Source: Leptospira perdikensis (GTDB lineage: Bacteria > Spirochaetota > Leptospiria > Leptospirales > Leptospiraceae). Taken from it: DNA of 64,000 nucleotides. The stretch is from positions 682,001-746,000 of the forward strand of contig NZ_RQGA01000003.1 in the NCBI RefSeq assembly GCF_004769575.1, written 5' to 3'. Below the pieces are notes generated by a model, which saw only the letters and a program-made list of their open reading frames with translations, was not told the origin of the DNA and did not search any database. The position numbers and the translations under genes were made by a program. Of the stretch, positions 1 to 10,109 are shown in pieces (within the stretch, counting starts at the first letter, position 1; each line of letters opens with the position of its first letter).

Positions 1-2128
1 CTTTGGAAATACGTCGCATCTCTGTTAAATCTTGGCCCGCAACAAATACTGCTAAGTCGGCAATGGTTCCCATAATGGCCTCGGACAAGTTGTCCATAAT
101 TGGCTGGGAAAAACTCACACGAACCCCAGGAAGTCCCGCTTCTAGGTTATCTCTCATACGTAGTAATAACTGTTCTTTGGTAATATGTTCTTTCCACTGG
201 TTATAATCTTTCAAACCAACATATACTTCCAAACGGTTTGGAGGTAGTGGATCTGTTCCATCATCGTTACGTCCATACTGCGATAAGATCACGTTTACTT
301 GTTCATTCGTATAAATAATTTTTCTTACTTTCGGAATGAATTTTTTGGCTTCTGGAAGTGAGATACCTACAGGAAAATACAAACGTAAAGTAAATCCCCC
401 TTCATCCAAGGAAGGAAGGAATTCTGTTCCCAGTGCCATCACTCCCGCCACAAGAAGGGCACCTACTGTTGAGAAGGCGATAGTAACAACTTTTTTAGAA
501 CGAGCGACTAGATAGAGTACGATTTTTTCATACTTGGCTTCAATCCAATCGTATGTAGGGTTTGGTCCACCAACTCGTTCTTTTTCATCACCATCAAAGT
601 ATCTCTTGTAAAAGAAAGACATGGCAACTGGTACCACAGTCATTGTGAATAACAATGCACCAAAGATGGCAAAAGAAAGTGTAAATGCCATTGGTTTGAA
701 AAGGCGACCTTCAATTCTTTCGAAAGAGAAAATCGGTAAATAAGCTAAGATGATAATGAGAATCGCAAAAAGGATCTCAGTTCCCACTTCGGAAGCACAT
801 TCATAAGTAAATTTTAGAATTCCTTTTGCTTTTTCGACCGGTGTGGCTTCTTGGTACCTTCGCATGATGTTTTCGACCATCACCACCGTACTATCGACCA
901 CGATACCAAAGTCTATGGCACCTAGTGAAAGTAAACTTGCGGAAATTCCAACAGAATTCATCATACTGAATGAAAAGAGGAGAGCAAATGGAATGGTAGC
1001 AACCACAACTGCAGCTGCTCGAAAACTTCTAACGAAGAAAAAGACAACAAGACTGACTACGGCAATCCCTTCTAAAAGAGTTTTACCAACAGTACGTAAT
1101 GTATAGTTAACCAAATCTGCACGGTCGTAGGTATTTCTTAATCGAGTACCATCTGGCATGTATTTTTCATTGATTTCATCTACTTTGGCTCTAACTCTTT
1201 CGCCAAACGCATTGGGTTCATTCCAACGACGCATAGCCACGAGACCCTGCACTGCGGAATCGACGTCAATCAAACCTTCTTTGTCGTTTTGAATTGTGTA
1301 TCCTAAAATACCAGAAGGGATTGGGTGAGAGATTTCCACAGAGCCAATATTTCTGATAAAAACGGGAACTCCATTTACGTTTTTGACTACAATGTCTTCG
1401 ATTTGTTTTGGATCACGAATGGCACCTAACGACCTGATGGGTAGTGATTGTTCCCCTTGTAATAGGAAGTTACCACCTGTGTTCAGGTTGTTTCTTTGGA
1501 TGGCTTCAATGACATCCGATACGGTAACTTTGTAACGAATTAGTTTGTCCGGTGTAGTCACCACATGGAATTGTTTTGGTAGTCCACCAAACGTAATTAC
1601 ATCGGCAATCCCTGAAACTTGAAGTAACTTAGGAATAACGATCCAGTCTTGAATGGTTCTTAGGTCCATCGGAGTGTGTGTTCCGCTGGTGGATTCAACC
1701 ACATAACGATACACTTCCCCAACAGGAGAACTCATCGGTGCCAGTGTTGGTTCGACTTCATCTGGGATGACGGCATCTCGAACTTTTTCCATAAGTCGCA
1801 TACGAGCAAAATAGTCGTCTGTTCCTTCTTCAAATACGAATTGGAATACAACGAGTCCGTTGATGGTTCTAGATCTACGTACGATCACATTGGGAGTTGA
1901 GTGAAGAACCCGCTCAATAGGCATGGTGACTCGTTCTTCCACTTCCAACGTAGCTTTTCCTGGAAATTTTGCGACTAAACGAACTTGAGTATCTGCAATA
2001 TCCGAATATGCTTCTTTTTTAATATTAATCCATGAATAAATCCCGAATAATAATAAAAATCCGGCGATCACAAGCGTGATTAATCTATTTTTAAGGGCTG
2101 TTTCTAAAATTATATTGATTGCTTTCAT
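1..2128 (-). CDS. czcA: CzcA/CusA-family heavy-metal efflux RND transporter (3' end outside window)
   Basis: Inner-membrane proton-driven pump of a tripartite metal efflux system. I translated the minus strand from the ATG at 2126-2128. The product opens [19 protein letters not shown], the usual N-terminal membrane helix, and continues with about 709 codons of RND porter sequence. Around 863-925 it carries the transmembrane signature D-F-G-x3-D-S-T-x4-E-N. This resembles the DFG-x3-D class associated with divalent Zn/Co/Cd/Ni pumps rather than the Cu/Ag class, although the usual Gly-Ala after the second Asp is Ser-Thr. The C-terminal third lies beyond base 1. It starts 6 bp after the preceding gene, whose stop overlaps an AGGTAA ribosome-binding region. 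Metal specificity is inferred. Confidence 0.93.
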   Translation of the reverse strand, partial: MKAINIILETALKNRLITLVIAGFLLLFGIYSWINIKKEAYSDIADTQVRLVAKFPGKATLEVEERVTMPIERVLHSTPNVIVRRSRTINGLVVFQFVFEEGTDDYFARMRLMEKVRDAVIPDEVEPTLAPMSSPVGEVYRYVVESTSGTHTPMDLRTIQDWIVIPKLLQVSGIADVITFGGLPKQFHVVTTPDKLIRYKVTVSDVIEAIQRNNLNTGGNFLLQGEQSLPIRSLGAIRDPKQIEDIVVKNVNGVPVFIRNIGSVEISHPIPSGILGYTIQNDKEGLIDVDSAVQGLVAMRRWNEPNAFGERVRAKVDEINEKYMPDGTRLRNTYDRADLVNYTLRTVGKTLLEGIAVVSLVVFFFVRSFRAAAVVVATIPFALLFSFSMMNSVGISASLLSLGAIDFGIVVDSTVVMVENIMRRYQEATPVEKAKGILKFTYECASEVGTEILFAILIIILAYLPIFSFERIEGRLFKPMAFTLSFAIFGALLFTMTVVPVAMSFFYKRYFDGDEKERVGGPNPTYDWIEAKYEKIVLYLVARSKKVVTIAFSTVGALLVAGVMALGTEFLPSLDEGGFTLRLYFPVGISLPEAKKFIPKVRKIIYTNEQVNVILSQYGRNDDGTDPLPPNRLEVYVGLKDYNQWKEHITKEQLLLRMRDNLEAGLPGVRVSFSQPIMDNLSEAIMGTIADLAVFVAGQDLTEMRRISK

Positions 2129-2134
2129 TTTTTG

Positions 2135-2875
2135 TTACCTAGTATCGAACAAATAACCCATCTGTAAAAGGAGTTGAGGGTTTTTGTAGTCTCCTTGTCC
2201 GATTCCTCCACCTAACTGGAAGAAGAAATTCCCCATCAAAATGTCATAGGTTAAACCTAAGTATTGTTGTTTAAGATACACTTTTTGTCTATCTCTACTG
2301 GCGTGGTCTAAGTAGAGTGCAAGATCAGGGTTTTCGTTTGCAATGTAGGATCTGATAAACTGATCCTCGTAAGTTGGATCACGGTGATTGTAACCTGGAA
2401 CATTAATTCTTGTTGGATAAGATGTTTGACCACCCCTTCCTACTTCAGGTTCGAATGGATCCACACCAAAACTTCCTCCAACGAGGGAGATACTGTGAGC
2501 GATCACAGGTGTTTTCCAAAATGTATATCCGATGTCAACTTGGCCACCATACCAATGTGGATTCCATTTTCCGCCGGATCCTCTGATCACAAAGTCTCCA
2601 AAATAGTATCCAACCATAAAGTTCAAACTGGCAGGAGAACCAATCGATGCACCGTAAACCCAGAAGTTTGTGGATTTAGGAAGTTTTTTCTCATCAAGAC
2701 TTCCCTTGTCCAGTTTTTCATCATCACCAAATTTGGATGATTTATCGGAACCTGGAGACCAGTCCCAATCTGGTTTGATATCGTTTTTATCCTTATCTTT
2801 TGGATAAGGAGATTCTGCATTCAGAGCACTGAATACAAAAACAAAGTAAGATAATAGAATGATAATCTGTTTCAT
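2135..2875 (-). CDS. Exported protein of unknown function inside the metal-efflux operon, possible outer-membrane beta-barrel
   Basis: 246 aa with a clear signal peptide ([20 protein letters not shown]), followed by a charged Lys/Asp-rich segment (about residues 20-65) and a Gly/aromatic-rich remainder with alternating strand-like pattern, ending MGYLFDTR. That composition suits an outer-membrane beta-barrel or surface protein, but I recognise no family. I chose the ATG at 2873-2875 because it begins the signal peptide directly; a TTG four codons upstream is less likely. It sits 1 bp after the adaptor gene and 6 bp before czcA, so it is transcribed with the pump and may serve it. Function is not known from the sequence. 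Confidence 0.75.
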   Translation of the reverse strand: MKQIIILLSYFVFVFSALNAESPYPKDKDKNDIKPDWDWSPGSDKSSKFGDDEKLDKGSLDEKKLPKSTNFWVYGASIGSPASLNFMVGYYFGDFVIRGSGGKWNPHWYGGQVDIGYTFWKTPVIAHSISLVGGSFGVDPFEPEVGRGGQTSYPTRINVPGYNHRDPTYEDQFIRSYIANENPDLALYLDHASRDRQKVYLKQQYLGLTYDILMGNFFFQLGGGIGQGDYKNPQLLLQMGYLFDTR

Positions 2876-2876
2876 G

Positions 2877-3884
2877 TTAGAAACCAAAACTCAATCCTTT
2901 CAAGAGAATTGATCCTTCAACAACAACACGTTCGCCAGGTGTTACCCCTTCGGTAATGTTTACAGATTCTTTTGTAGAGACTCCTAAAGTAACCTGACGT
3001 TTGTGAAAGTTTAAAGGTGTTTCTTCTACAAATACATAGTTTGTTCCTTCTACAGTTACGATGGAAGTATATGGAAGTACGACTGTATTCCCCGCAATTT
3101 GTTCTGGGAATCTTACCACTCCAAACATACCTGGTTTTAAATCTTTGTGTTTGTTTATGATTTCAATTCTAACTTTAGCTGTTCTTGTAATTGGATCTAC
3201 GTTATCACCAATCGCTTGTGCAGTTCCTACCCAGTCTGTTCCAGGAGAAGAGTTAAAATTGATTTTAACCTTTCTTCCTTTTTTTAGGTTTTCAATTTGA
3301 GATTCTGGAATATCACAAATCACCCAAGCAATGTTATTCCCTGCATTCCCTAGTTTGTTAGGATCTAAACCCTGGGCTCGTAGTTTTCCTTCAAACTCTG
3401 CAAGTTGTGCCGTATCATTTCCAAGAGAAGTTTCTGCTTCTACTAAATCTTTCTCAGTAGCCACACGGTGTTTGAACATATCTTGAATACGACTTAGGTT
3501 TTTTCTAGACCGATAGACTTCGTTTCTGGCATGAACAAATCCAACATACAAGTCGTTGAGTTCAGCCGATTCAAAAATAACAATCTTTCCACCACTACTG
3601 ACGGAACTTGTTGTTGCTGCAATGATTCGAGCAGGGGATTCTAAACTAACAAATTCTCCACCACCACCAACAGTTCTTGATTTTACCAATTCTAAACCAG
3701 GGCTACCTGGTTTAAATTCGATACGTTCCCCTTTTTCATGGACAATTGCTTTTTCAGGAGGTTTTGCAACTTTCTTTGCAGGTCGGTTCAATGCGTAAAC
3801 TAATACTGTTACAAACGTAATACTGGCAATCGCAACAAGGAGTAGTAGGGAATTGCGGTTAAGCGATTTAATAGGATTTTTCAT
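2877..3884 (-). CDS. RND efflux periplasmic adaptor (HlyD/CusB/CzcB family)
   Basis: 335 aa membrane-fusion protein that would bridge the CzcA-type pump and the TolC-type channel. It has an N-terminal membrane anchor (about residues 12-32), a lipoyl/barrel-sandwich half-motif, a central alpha-hairpin (about 105-175, Arg/Lys/Glu-rich), and a beta-barrel domain containing a [22 protein letters not shown] stretch typical of the family. No lipobox is present, so it is anchored by its helix. The start has a good ribosome-binding site (AGAGGAAATAT before ATG). It lies 12 bp after the TolC gene and 1 bp before the next gene, in one operon. No extra His/Met-rich metal-binding region is seen. Confidence 0.9.
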   Translation of the reverse strand: MKNPIKSLNRNSLLLLVAIASITFVTVLVYALNRPAKKVAKPPEKAIVHEKGERIEFKPGSPGLELVKSRTVGGGGEFVSLESPARIIAATTSSVSSGGKIVIFESAELNDLYVGFVHARNEVYRSRKNLSRIQDMFKHRVATEKDLVEAETSLGNDTAQLAEFEGKLRAQGLDPNKLGNAGNNIAWVICDIPESQIENLKKGRKVKINFNSSPGTDWVGTAQAIGDNVDPITRTAKVRIEIINKHKDLKPGMFGVVRFPEQIAGNTVVLPYTSIVTVEGTNYVFVEETPLNFHKRQVTLGVSTKESVNITEGVTPGERVVVEGSILLKGLSFGF

Positions 3885-3896
3885 ATATTTCCTCTC

Positions 3897-5315
3897 TTAG
3901 GGGTTCGTTGGTTCTGGTTTGGTTTCTGAAGATTTTGGAATATAAACTCCCAAACCAACAGAGTAGTTTACACTTTCAATTGCTTCCATTCGGTCTGTTT
4001 GGAGTTTTAACATCTCCACAACACTCGAACGATATGTTTCAAAGAAGTCGGCAAATTCTAAGATCGTGATGTATTTCTTCTCGTAACTCATGATCATATC
4101 TACAGATAAACTTCCGTAGTCTTTAATGTATGTATCGATGAATCGTTTATAAAGAGCATCTTTGATTCGTGCAGATTGGAAAGAGATAGCAACTTCGTTC
4201 TCAACCTCTAAGATTCGATTCTTTAACTCTTGTTTGCGGACTAGGATTGCCTTTTCTGCTGCTTGAATATTTCCTTGGTTTCTATCAAAGATAGGAACAC
4301 TTAACTGCGCAGTGATCCCCCAATAGTTTTGAAAGGCAGTTCCACCCCTATTGTATGTTGGTCCGAACGCAAGGTCAGGAATTGCATTGGCATGTTGTAA
4401 GTCTAAATTTGCTTCTTCGTATCGTAAATTCTGAAGGGCTACTTTTAAATCTGGTCGATTTTCGCGAGCGAGATTCACCAAATCTTCTAGTTTCGATTGG
4501 TTGGGAGTGATGGTGTCTAGATCCTTTTCATCCACTGTTGGTAAAAAAGTAACACGAGCATCGCGATAGTTGTCATCGTTAAGTAAAACTTTAAGATCTG
4601 CTTCTTTTTCATAAACTTTCATTGCAAGATCTTCTCTTTCTTTTTTTAGAAAGAACAAAAGGGCTTTTAGTCTTAAATGTTCTGCTTGGAGGAGGGCACG
4701 TCTTTTATAAGCTAACTCAGAAGACTTTACTGTTTTCTCAATAGAGAAAATACTTTGGTCGTAAAACGTTACTGCTTTTTTATAATAATAAATTGAATAA
4801 TAGGTTCTTCGTAGTTTGGTTAGTAAGGCTCGTGCCAAATCGTAAAACTCTTGTTCCGAGATTTTCGCATTGAGTTCTGCTACTTTTACGCGTTTGTCAA
4901 TTTTTCCACCAAGTAAAAACACTTGTTGGATTTGGAATACAGATTGTCCAGATCTAGTTGTATCAAAATATCTTTGTGTTGGTTCAGCATAGATACTTTG
5001 GTCAATAAAGACACTGGGGTTTGCATAGAGGCCGGCTTGTAAAATTCCAGCTTTTTTTGCATCAACTTGGAACTTCCCTGCAATTAAGAGTAAGTTGTTT
5101 GTCCAAAGTAAGGTCTCCGCTTGTTCCAACGTGAGAGTCTTTTCGTAACGAACATCTTTCGGATAAAGACTGGAACCAAGAGAAGTTCCAGGATTTTCAT
5201 CAGAAAGTTGCCTACTTAGGGATTCATTATCGATTCCATTGATCTCTTCTGATTGTACATTGTGAGTGATACAAACAATAGCGATCATAGGAATCAGGAC
5301 CAATCGATAGTTCAT
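3897..5315 (-). CDS. TolC family outer-membrane efflux channel (CzcC-like)
   Basis: 472 aa outer-membrane factor of the tripartite pump. It has a signal peptide ([22 protein letters not shown]), and two long repeated helical halves (about residues 55-250 and 270-455) with the family features [14 protein letters not shown] near residue 60 and [15 protein letters not shown] near residue 285. The end is Pro/Glu/Thr-rich. It is the first large gene of the operon TolC - adaptor - exported protein - CzcA. Its ATG overlaps the stop codon of a possible 15-codon leader (5312-5359) and also has its own AAGGA site six bases upstream, so leader coupling could modulate rather than replace normal initiation. 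Confidence 0.9.
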   Translation of the reverse strand: MNYRLVLIPMIAIVCITHNVQSEEINGIDNESLSRQLSDENPGTSLGSSLYPKDVRYEKTLTLEQAETLLWTNNLLLIAGKFQVDAKKAGILQAGLYANPSVFIDQSIYAEPTQRYFDTTRSGQSVFQIQQVFLLGGKIDKRVKVAELNAKISEQEFYDLARALLTKLRRTYYSIYYYKKAVTFYDQSIFSIEKTVKSSELAYKRRALLQAEHLRLKALLFFLKKEREDLAMKVYEKEADLKVLLNDDNYRDARVTFLPTVDEKDLDTITPNQSKLEDLVNLARENRPDLKVALQNLRYEEANLDLQHANAIPDLAFGPTYNRGGTAFQNYWGITAQLSVPIFDRNQGNIQAAEKAILVRKQELKNRILEVENEVAISFQSARIKDALYKRFIDTYIKDYGSLSVDMIMSYEKKYITILEFADFFETYRSSVVEMLKLQTDRMEAIESVNYSVGLGVYIPKSSETKPEPTNP

Positions 5316-5359
5316 AGGTCGTCCTTGGATATAGTATTAGCTTGAAAGTATATGTGCAT
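5312..5359 (-). CDS. Possible leader peptide [15 protein letters not shown] upstream of the efflux operon
   Basis: A 15-codon minus-strand frame starts at ATG 5357-5359, nine bases after a perfect AGGAGG (complement of 5369-5374). Its TGA overlaps the TolC ATG in an ATGA arrangement. The near-consensus ribosome-binding site and the coupled stop/start are what is seen. That it is translated and regulates the operon is inference. No run of a single amino acid suggests classical attenuation; one His and two Asp are the only possible metal ligands. Confidence 0.4.
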   Translation of the reverse strand: MHIYFQANTISKDDL

Positions 5360-5458
5360 AAGCGAAATCCTCCTGTCTTAAGGCGCTAAATCATTACGTG
5401 AACATAACTTGATCGGTCATTTTTTCCGTCGCTATGTCAGGTATGCTCTGACTAAGAT

Positions 5459-5818
5459 TTAAACAGTGGGAGGGGGGAGATTGAGAAGAAGCTCAGAAAG
5501 TAAAAAACGATTATCATCATCATCTTTGAAATTGTAGAAAAGCCCGATGAAAGAATCTTCAACAGCAGTTCCTACATTTACCTCAACGATGAGGTCAAGA
5601 TAATCACAACGACTGCGAAGTAAGGTAGCAGAATCATCAATTGAATGGATTTCTGGTTCACTTAGATCCGAGTGATTATTTGCAGTGAGGTTATAATCAT
5701 TACTAGAAGAGAATAGTTCGAACGTAGCAGAGTCTAAAGACCCGTCCTCCTGTGTAGGGAGAAGGATCATACTTGCCAATAGGAAAGCGAGTAGCCTTTT
5801 ACCGTTCAACCAATTCAT
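5459..5818 (-). CDS. Small exported protein of unknown function with LPPP tail
   Basis: 119 aa with an N-terminal signal sequence (KRLLAFLLASMILLP) and an acidic, Ser-rich body with only one Cys (near residue 70). It contains a run of four Asp near residue 100 and ends LLLNLPPPTV. The next gene upstream encodes another small exported protein of similar length ending YLSLPPPV, so the two look like diverged members of one family. It precedes the metal efflux operon on the same strand with a 143 bp gap, and an 18-bp palindrome lies immediately upstream of its start. A role in metal response is suggested only by position. Confidence 0.6.
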   Translation of the reverse strand: MNWLNGKRLLAFLLASMILLPTQEDGSLDSATFELFSSSNDYNLTANNHSDLSEPEIHSIDDSATLLRSRCDYLDLIVEVNVGTAVEDSFIGLFYNFKDDDDNRFLLSELLLNLPPPTV

Positions 5819-5826
5819 TATTTACC

Positions 5827-5844
5827 AGCAAATTGTAATTTGCT
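5827..5844. promoter_or_regulatory. 18-bp palindrome, possible operator
   Basis: AGCAAATTGTAATTTGCT has two perfect 8-base arms around a GT centre and lies 8 bases upstream of the ATG at 5818, between start codon and the presumed promoter (a TTGACA reads on the minus strand near 5870-5875). Position and symmetry fit a repressor site or a leader hairpin. The binding protein is unknown. Confidence 0.45.
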
Positions 5845-6023
5845 CTCCTATCAATTCTAAAATAGGGGTACTGTCAACACTACTAGGATTTAGAATCAAA
5901 ATATTGGACGGATTTTCTGAAAAAAAAGACTGCCCAGAGTCAGGAATTCCCTGGAACAGTCATGAATAGTCTTTGGCAAATGAGAAACAAATCATGGGAA
6001 ATGTTAGGTATATATAAAAACAT

Positions 6024-6047
6024 CCTGTGTCCCTCACGGGACACAGG
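6024..6047 (-). terminator. Rho-independent terminator of the gene at 6067-6408
   Basis: Perfect 10-bp inverted repeat CCTGTGTCCC / GGGACACAGG around a 4-base loop. On the minus strand it is followed within three bases by five T residues (complement of 6016-6020). It lies 20 bp downstream of the stop codon of the small exported protein, which therefore looks like a separate transcription unit from the gene at 5459-5818. Confidence 0.75.
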
Positions 6048-6066
6048 TTTAAGCGGTAGAGAGGAG

Positions 6067-6408
6067 TTAAACGGGTGGAGGTAGACTCAGGTAACGCGAG
6101 GCAAGAAGCCCAGAAATAAAAGACGAATGTAGGTTTTTTGTATGTGTTAGGGAAGAGATTGCAAAGGATGCGTGACCTTTCCCGGTCCATGTTAGTACGT
6201 CTTCTAGGTCTTTTGTACCCGAGGTTTCTTCAGAAGAAGGTTTGTGAATCGCAACAGAAAGAGAACTCGATAGCTGGCTCTTCCCTCCCACACGGCTGGA
6301 TTTGGCTCCGCGAGTGCGAACGAGTACATTTTCTTCTGAAAGAAAGGCGCTGCCCAGGGAGAATGTGAGTAGGGAAATCCCAAGTATCTTTATCATCTTC
6401 CTGAACAT
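6067..6408 (-). CDS. Small exported protein of unknown function with LPPP tail
   Basis: 113 aa with a signal peptide (MIKILGISLLTFSLGSAF, probably used from Met1 or Met5) and a basic, Ser/Thr-rich body without Cys. The last residues, YLSLPPPV, match the LLLNLPPPTV end of the protein encoded at 5459-5818. The shared length, export signal and tail suggest paralogues that have diverged in the middle. It is followed by a strong terminator and preceded by the terminator of the FAD oxidase gene, so it is probably transcribed alone. I do not recognise the family and assign no function. Confidence 0.55.
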   Translation of the reverse strand: MFRKMIKILGISLLTFSLGSAFLSEENVLVRTRGAKSSRVGGKSQLSSSLSVAIHKPSSEETSGTKDLEDVLTWTGKGHASFAISSLTHTKNLHSSFISGLLASRYLSLPPPV

Positions 6409-6470
6409 AATTACAGCTTAGACGGTATCTGATTAAAATCTAGCATTTTTTTAGGACTTGCCTATAAAAT

Positions 6471-6506
6471 AGGCAGATCGACCAGAATTTTCTGAAAGAT
6501 CTGCCT
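6471..6506 (-). terminator. Terminator-like hairpin downstream of the FAD oxidase gene
   Basis: AGGCAGATC at 6471-6479 pairs with GATCTGCCT at 6498-6506, and the loop contains a further CAGAA/TTCTG stem. On the minus strand it is followed by ATTTTAT. A second short inverted repeat, TGCCTAT-AAA-ATAGGCA at 6459-6475, overlaps it and could form a competing fold or an operator for the downstream gene. Confidence 0.55.
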
Positions 6507-6516
6507 CTGCTTGGAA

Positions 6517-7929
6517 TTAGAGCACTTTGCCTGGGTTGAGAATCCCTTTCGGGTCAAAGGCCAGTTTGATGGCTCGCATGGTCTCAATTTCCGATTGGGA
6601 GCGAGAAAAGTTTAAGTAATCCTTCTTCAAAAGCCCAATTCCGTGTTCAGCCGAGATCGAACCTTTGAATTTTTGGATTAAAGTGAACATTTCCGGATCC
6701 ACTTGTTTGCACTGAGTGAAAAATTCCGCGTCCGTTAGATCTTTTGGTTTAACAATGTTTAAATGAAGATTCCCATCTCCAATATGCCCGAAAAGCGCTA
6801 TATTAAATCCTTGGTATTTCTTTGTGAGTAAAGTTGTCATCTCATCTAAAAAGGCTTCCATATTGCGAAGTGGTAGTGAGATGTCATTTTTGTGAACTGT
6901 ATACGCAAGAGATAAAGATTCAGAAATTCCTTCTCTGTATTTCCAGAAGGTTTCGTTTTGACGTGAGTTCTGGGCAATGGATCCATCGGTAATGAGTTCT
7001 TTTTCTGTGATGGATTCTAATATGGAGTAAAGTTTTTCTTCATCAGTTTCCCCACCCACTTCGAATTCCATAAGCACATAGTATTTGCTAGGTGTTTGAA
7101 ATGGATCGGGAACACCTAAGTGTTCTTTTACTTTATCCAAACAATAATCGGTTAAAAACTCGAATGCTAATAGTGGTAAGTCGAAGTTGTGTGTTTCTCT
7201 AAAGATTTCTAAAATGTTTTTATATTCGGGTACAGCAAGGAAGATAACACGAATGTCTTTTGGTGGTTTTGTGAGTTTGACAACTGCCTCTGTAATGATT
7301 CCGAGTGTCCCTTCTGAACCAATGAACAAGTGTTTGAGATCATAACCTGTATTGTTTTTTAAAATTTCGCCATTAAATCGGTAAACTTCTCCCTTCCCAT
7401 TCACAACAGTTAAACCAAGAACCCAATCACGGATCAGGCCATAGTGAACCACACGAACCCCCCCTGCATTGGTGGCAATGTTGCCACCAATATGACTAGA
7501 TCCAGTTGCTGCAAAATCGACTGGGAAATAAAATCCACGTTCTTCTGCTTCTTTGTGTAGATTTTTTGTAATCATTCCAGCTTGCACATGTAAGGTGCCA
7601 AGGAAAGGATCAAAATCAACCACTTGGTTCATTTTAGATAAGGAAATGACAATTTCACCATTTTTGGCAACGGCACCGCCGGCATAACCGGTTCGTCCCC
7701 CAGATGGTACGATGGCAATTTCATTTTGATAAGCATAAGAAACTACAGCAGCAACATCTTCCGTGGTTTCTGGGAAGACAAGAACTTGGTAGTTGGGTGG
7801 ATAAACCTTGGTTCTGTCAGTTCCGTAGGAATTGAATAAAGCTTCATCCATGGTCCCATCGTTTTTTTGAATGACCTTTTTATCTCCAATGAGTTTACTT
7901 AATTCAGTTTTTGTTTTAGAAAAATCCAT
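6517..7929 (-). CDS. FAD-linked oxidase, glycolate oxidase GlcD / D-lactate dehydrogenase type
   Basis: 470 aa, the usual length for the family. The N-terminal FAD-binding (PCMH) domain is seen at about residues 45-225, with VPSGGRTGYAGGAV, the IGGNIATNAGG pyrophosphate-contacting segment and GSEGTLGIITEAVVKL. The C-terminal FAD-oxidase domain (about 230-468) contains LFGHIGDGNLHLNIV and the end motif SAEHGIGLLKK. Such enzymes oxidise D-2-hydroxy acids (D-lactate, glycolate or 2-hydroxyglutarate) and pass electrons to quinone or an electron-transfer flavoprotein. The substrate cannot be fixed from sequence. The gene is 10 bp downstream of ppk1 and probably co-transcribed, and is closed by a hairpin. 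Confidence 0.9.
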   Translation of the reverse strand: MDFSKTKTELSKLIGDKKVIQKNDGTMDEALFNSYGTDRTKVYPPNYQVLVFPETTEDVAAVVSYAYQNEIAIVPSGGRTGYAGGAVAKNGEIVISLSKMNQVVDFDPFLGTLHVQAGMITKNLHKEAEERGFYFPVDFAATGSSHIGGNIATNAGGVRVVHYGLIRDWVLGLTVVNGKGEVYRFNGEILKNNTGYDLKHLFIGSEGTLGIITEAVVKLTKPPKDIRVIFLAVPEYKNILEIFRETHNFDLPLLAFEFLTDYCLDKVKEHLGVPDPFQTPSKYYVLMEFEVGGETDEEKLYSILESITEKELITDGSIAQNSRQNETFWKYREGISESLSLAYTVHKNDISLPLRNMEAFLDEMTTLLTKKYQGFNIALFGHIGDGNLHLNIVKPKDLTDAEFFTQCKQVDPEMFTLIQKFKGSISAEHGIGLLKKDYLNFSRSQSEIETMRAIKLAFDPKGILNPGKVL

Positions 7930-7939
7930 TTATTATCCT

Positions 7940-10018
7940 TTAGATATCAACCATGTCAATTTGAGAATTTACCGCAGGATCGTCATCCCCCGGTGCCAAA
8001 CGAGTATACGATCCATCTGATTCAAGAACTCTTGCTTGGGTGTTGTCCCGTAACAAAATTTCTAAAATTTTTCCGATTCTTTTTTTATGTTTATCTTGTA
8101 AGATAGGAAACATAACTTCAATTCGGCGAAGGAAGTTTCTTGGCATACAATCCGCAGATGCTAAATACACTTCTGGTTTTCCGCCGTTTTCAAAACTATA
8201 AATCCTCGAATGTTCTAAATATCTGCCTACAATGGAGCGAACACTAATACGATCAGAAACACCCGGAATTCCGGGCCTTAGGCAACAGATTCCACGGATG
8301 ATTAAATCAATTTTAACACCTGCTTGTGAAGCTTCGTAAAGTTTTAAAATTACATCCGGGTCAACTAGAGAATTCATTTTAAAGATCACACGAGCTTGTT
8401 TGCCATGTTTTGCGTTGTCCGTTTCTCTTTGGATGAGGTGGAGAAATTCTTCTTTTAAAAAAGTAGGTGCTGCATAGATTTTCGACAACCTAGGCATTTT
8501 TCCTGAACTTGTGATGGTGTTAAAAAGAATCGCAACATCTTCTGTGATCTCTGGATTTGCAGTGAATAAACTTAAGTCCGTATAAAATCTTGCTGTGGTG
8601 GAATTGTAGTTTCCCGTACCTAAATGGACATATCGATTCAGTTTATCATCTTCTCTACGTACGATGAGTAACATCTTGCAATGGATTTTGAGTCCCACTA
8701 CACCGTAGACAACGTGTACGCCACTATCCTCTAATTTTTTTGCCCAACGAATGTTTCTTTCTTCATCAAACCTTGCTTTGAGTTCTACAAGTACGGTGAC
8801 CTGTTTACCATTTTCTGCCGCTTCTCCTAAATATTGGATGATAGGAGAATCTCCAGAAGTTCGATACAAAGTCATTTTGATTGCAAGGACTTTTGGATCT
8901 TGACTTGCAATCTTTAGCATATCTTCAATGGATTTGAAACTTTCGTAAGGATGATGTTGTAAGTGGTCGTTTTTCCGAATTTCAGAAAAGATAGACTCAC
9001 TTTTTTTCGTAGCAAATCCAGATTTGGGAACAGGATAGGAATACTTTAAGTGACTTGTTTTTTCTAACCCTTGGAAAAACATTAAATCGTTTAAGCTGAG
9101 TAATGTGGGAATTTCCATTACTTGGTATTCTTCCAATTCTAAAAGTCCACGTAGTAACTCTTTAATATGGCCAGCACCGGAATGGACATCCAAACGAACT
9201 GCATCGCCCCACATTCGATTTTTTAGTTCGTTTTTCATCGTAGTGAGAAGGTCACCAATGTTTTGTTCTTCGTTGATGGAGATATCAGCATCTCTGACAA
9301 TTTTAAATGTATGAATTTGTTTTACATTCATACCGTAAAAAAGGTCACCTAAATGAAGTTTAATGATTTCTTCCAATGGGAAGTATCTTCGGACATCTGT
9401 TTCTTTGTTTGGAGGAAGTTGTAAAAAACGAGGAAGTACACTTGGCACTTGAACGATAGCAAAAAGTTCTTTTGCTTTGTTTTTATCATCATCGGAATAC
9501 AAGGTAATTCCCAAATTCAAAGTTCGGTTTAGAATATGAGGGAAGGGATGGGATGGATCGATAGCAAGGGGTGTAAGAATGGAAGATACTTCTCGTTTGT
9601 AATAATTTTTTACAAATTGGATATCATCCCCTGCAAGTTCACTTGGGTCTTGGACTACAACGATTTTGTTTTCTTTCAGTTCAACGAGGATCTCATCTAA
9701 AGATTTATATTGTTTTTTGACAAATTGTCCAACTTTAGTGTAGAGTTCCGCAATGGTTTCCGAAGTTCGTTTCCCGTTGAGGCTTCGTTCTTCGATTCCC
9801 GCATTTTTTAGGTTCAGAAGTCCGGCCACACGCACCATAAAAAACTCGTCTAAATTGGATTCTGTGATACAAAGAAATTTAAGGCGTTCGAGGAGAGGGT
9901 TCTCTTTGTCAAAGGACTCTTCCAAGACACGGTGGTTGAAGTCGACCCAGGAAAGTTCTCGGTCGAAGAAGATATTTTGGTTCCCCAGTTCTATTTTTTC
10001 TGTAGGGCTAGCAGTCAT
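7940..10018 (-). CDS. ppk1: Polyphosphate kinase 1
   Basis: Reversible synthesis of polyphosphate from ATP at the inner membrane. From the ATG at 10016-10018 the product is 692 aa, normal for PPK1. The N-terminus shows FFDRELSWVDFNHRVLEES. The catalytic region shows GLKIHCKM with the His that is phosphorylated, and YVHLGTGNYNSTTARFYTD. The C-terminal domain has a further IIRGICCLRPG block. The open frame extends 71 codons upstream, but that part overlaps fliD on the other strand and has no family resemblance, so I reject the longer start; an ATG at 10084 is a possible intermediate. The gene is divergent from fliD. Confidence 0.95.
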   Translation of the reverse strand: MTASPTEKIELGNQNIFFDRELSWVDFNHRVLEESFDKENPLLERLKFLCITESNLDEFFMVRVAGLLNLKNAGIEERSLNGKRTSETIAELYTKVGQFVKKQYKSLDEILVELKENKIVVVQDPSELAGDDIQFVKNYYKREVSSILTPLAIDPSHPFPHILNRTLNLGITLYSDDDKNKAKELFAIVQVPSVLPRFLQLPPNKETDVRRYFPLEEIIKLHLGDLFYGMNVKQIHTFKIVRDADISINEEQNIGDLLTTMKNELKNRMWGDAVRLDVHSGAGHIKELLRGLLELEEYQVMEIPTLLSLNDLMFFQGLEKTSHLKYSYPVPKSGFATKKSESIFSEIRKNDHLQHHPYESFKSIEDMLKIASQDPKVLAIKMTLYRTSGDSPIIQYLGEAAENGKQVTVLVELKARFDEERNIRWAKKLEDSGVHVVYGVVGLKIHCKMLLIVRREDDKLNRYVHLGTGNYNSTTARFYTDLSLFTANPEITEDVAILFNTITSSGKMPRLSKIYAAPTFLKEEFLHLIQRETDNAKHGKQARVIFKMNSLVDPDVILKLYEASQAGVKIDLIIRGICCLRPGIPGVSDRISVRSIVGRYLEHSRIYSFENGGKPEVYLASADCMPRNFLRRIEVMFPILQDKHKKRIGKILEILLRDNTQARVLESDGSYTRLAPGDDDPAVNSQIDMVDI

Positions 10019-10109
10019 AATTCTAGGATTTGGGAAGGAAAAAATTCTGTAAATTCCTAATCCTTTTGTAGAATTCGACGACATTAGATTCAGAGGAATT
10101 TGAGACGAT

